Shown here: positions 11,649 through 12,285 of the stretch, one piece after another
How the letters are laid out: every line of letters starts with the position of its first letter
Numbering within the stretch: the stretch's first letter is position 1
From: an uncultured Actinomycetes bacterium
GTDB taxonomy: Bacteria > Actinomycetota > Thermoleophilia > Solirubrobacterales > Thermoleophilaceae
Direction: 5' to 3'
Length of the DNA: 12,285 bases
Assembly: GCA_946481495.1 (NCBI GenBank)
Contig: CAMLNW010000058.1
Location: 1-12,285 of the forward strand
Notes under the pieces: model-generated
What the model saw: the letters and a program-made list of their open reading frames with translations, nothing else
Databases searched by the model: none
What the model was told of the DNA's origin: nothing
Made by a program: the position numbers and the translations under genes

Positions 11649-12137
11649 ATGGAGGTAGTTGCGTTCCTATTGCCGTTCCTGCTGCTCGGCGGCGGCGTGC
11701 TGTTCGTGGCGTTCTCGGGCGGACCGAGCGAGGCCCGCGAGGCCTACCTGACGCGCGGCAGCCGGCTCTTCAAGGTCACGATCGTGGCGATCTATGTTGG
11801 CTTCGGGCTCGTCGTGCCGAGCCTCGTGCTGGCCAACAAGGAGGAGGAGGCCGGCGGCGTCGGCGCCCTGCGCACCGAGAGCATGACCGCCAGCGAGGAG
11901 CGCGGCAAGGCGATCTTCAAGCAGACCTGCGCGAGCTGCCACAGCCTGGCCGCCGTCAACGCGCGCGGCGTGACCGGCCCCAGCCTCGACCAGATCGGCG
12001 AGGTAACCCCCGAGCGGGTCGTCAACGCGATCAAGAACGGCGGCACCGGGCAGGGATTGATGCCCGCCGGACTGCTCGAGGGGCAGGAGGCGCAAGACGT
12101 CGCCAACTACGTCGCCAAGGTCGCCGGCAGCAACTAG
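11649..12137 (+). CDS. Membrane-anchored mono-heme cytochrome c
   Basis: The 162-aa protein has two hydrophobic segments, about 4-22 (VAFLLPFLLLGGGVLFVAF) and 43-62 (VTIVAIYVGFGLVVPSLVLA). An external class I cytochrome c domain follows. The heme attachment site is CASCH (C94, C97, H98), and the distal ligand is probably M138 in GQGLMPAGLL. ERGKAIFKQTC and QDVANYVAKVAG are the usual flanking helices. It should carry electrons on the outer face of the membrane, for example to or from a terminal oxidase; no partner gene is in the window. The leader is very short (-10 ends 9 nt before the ATG). Flanked by its own promoter and the riboswitch promoter, it appears monocistronic. Confidence 0.9.
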   Translation: MEVVAFLLPFLLLGGGVLFVAFSGGPSEAREAYLTRGSRLFKVTIVAIYVGFGLVVPSLVLANKEEEAGGVGALRTESMTASEERGKAIFKQTCASCHSLAAVNARGVTGPSLDQIGEVTPERVVNAIKNGGTGQGLMPAGLLEGQEAQDVANYVAKVAGSN

Positions 12138-12176
12138 CGCCGATCGGCGTCGCGACAGTTCCGCCGGAGGCGCTGT

Positions 12177-12182
12177 TACGAT
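12177..12182 (+). promoter_or_regulatory. -10 of the riboswitch transcript
   Basis: TACGAT lies where transcription would start near 12189, the expected 5' side of the riboswitch. No clear -35 is seen. The palindrome cgccgatcggcg (12138-12149) after the cytochrome stop may separate the two units. Confidence 0.4.
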
Positions 12183-12188
12183 TGCGCC

Positions 12189-12285
12189 GTCCAATCCAGC
12201 CAAAGCCCTTCCTTCAGGGCGTGGGGGAACCAATTTGGCCGCAAGGCCAGGGGCGAATCGTCAAAGTGACGTAGCGCAGCTCTTT
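12189..12285 (+). ncRNA. c-di-AMP riboswitch (ydaO/yuaA type), 3'-truncated by window end
   Basis: The sequence follows the ydaO/yuaA consensus. A gccc/gggc stem is followed by gtgggggaacc, a ggcc-gcaa-ggcc hairpin, then ggggcgaatc, a small hairpin cgtca/tgacg, and tagcgcagctcttt where the second half begins. The spaced pair GGGGGAACC ... GGGGCGAATC is the family hallmark. The class binds c-di-AMP and usually turns off genes for cell-wall hydrolases (NlpC/P60, Rpf-like) or potassium transport. The regulated gene and the 3' arms of the fold are beyond the window, so the fold cannot be completed here. Confidence 0.82.

Overview
High-GC chromosomal DNA. The gene set and style point to an actinobacterium, most likely of the Thermoleophilia (Solirubrobacterales-like) group. 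Supporting features are an actinobacterial-looking class A RNase P RNA, a LexA with a CGAAC-N4-GTTCG SOS box, several apparently leaderless or near-leaderless starts, a sigma factor fused to a membrane anchor and a proline-rich tail, and large secreted Ig-like proteins. The taxon is an inference; no rRNA is present.

Layout. 1-369 is the 3' part of an ECF-type sigma factor. A 56-aa single-pass membrane protein with a textbook Shine-Dalgarno lies on the minus strand at 403-573. 574-1129 has no convincing protein gene. It does hold a near-consensus promoter (655-683), a perfect 23-bp tandem repeat, and two strong hairpins that both display CCCUCC in the loop, so it may encode an undescribed small RNA. 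A further fold-back and a 12-bp palindrome precede the next gene. 1130-5286 is a two-gene unit: a membrane-tethered sigma-like regulator followed 5 nt later by a 978-aa secreted multi-Ig-domain protein whose codon use changes along its length. A YbjQ/UPF0145 gene and a small multi-pass membrane protein gene converge on it from the minus strand; the two stop codons share one CTAG.

6170-8018 looks like accessory DNA, with relaxed codon use and small genes. It carries an unrecognised 64-aa protein, a possible 39-aa basic peptide, an XRE-family HTH regulator, and a RelA/SpoT-domain alarmone synthetase overlapping an 85-aa partner gene. The HTH segment is flanked by a 33-bp near-perfect direct repeat derived from the 5' end of the membrane gene. 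The RelA cassette is bracketed by two terminator hairpins with identical 11-nt arms. A tRNA-Leu(GAG) gene closes the region with its 3' end facing it. The RelA/85-aa pair is the best candidate for an interesting system: a stand-alone (p)ppGpp-type nucleotide pyrophosphokinase, possibly toxic, with a small co-translated partner.

8081-9668 is core: tRNA-Leu divergent from autoregulated lexA, a small zinc-ribbon protein coupled to lexA through a seven-codon mini-ORF, and rnpB with its terminator. 9724-12137 holds a DoxX-like four-helix membrane protein, a secreted/anchored PKD-like protein with a proline-rich stalk, and a membrane-anchored mono-heme cytochrome c. The window ends inside a c-di-AMP (ydaO/yuaA-type) riboswitch whose regulated gene lies to the right.
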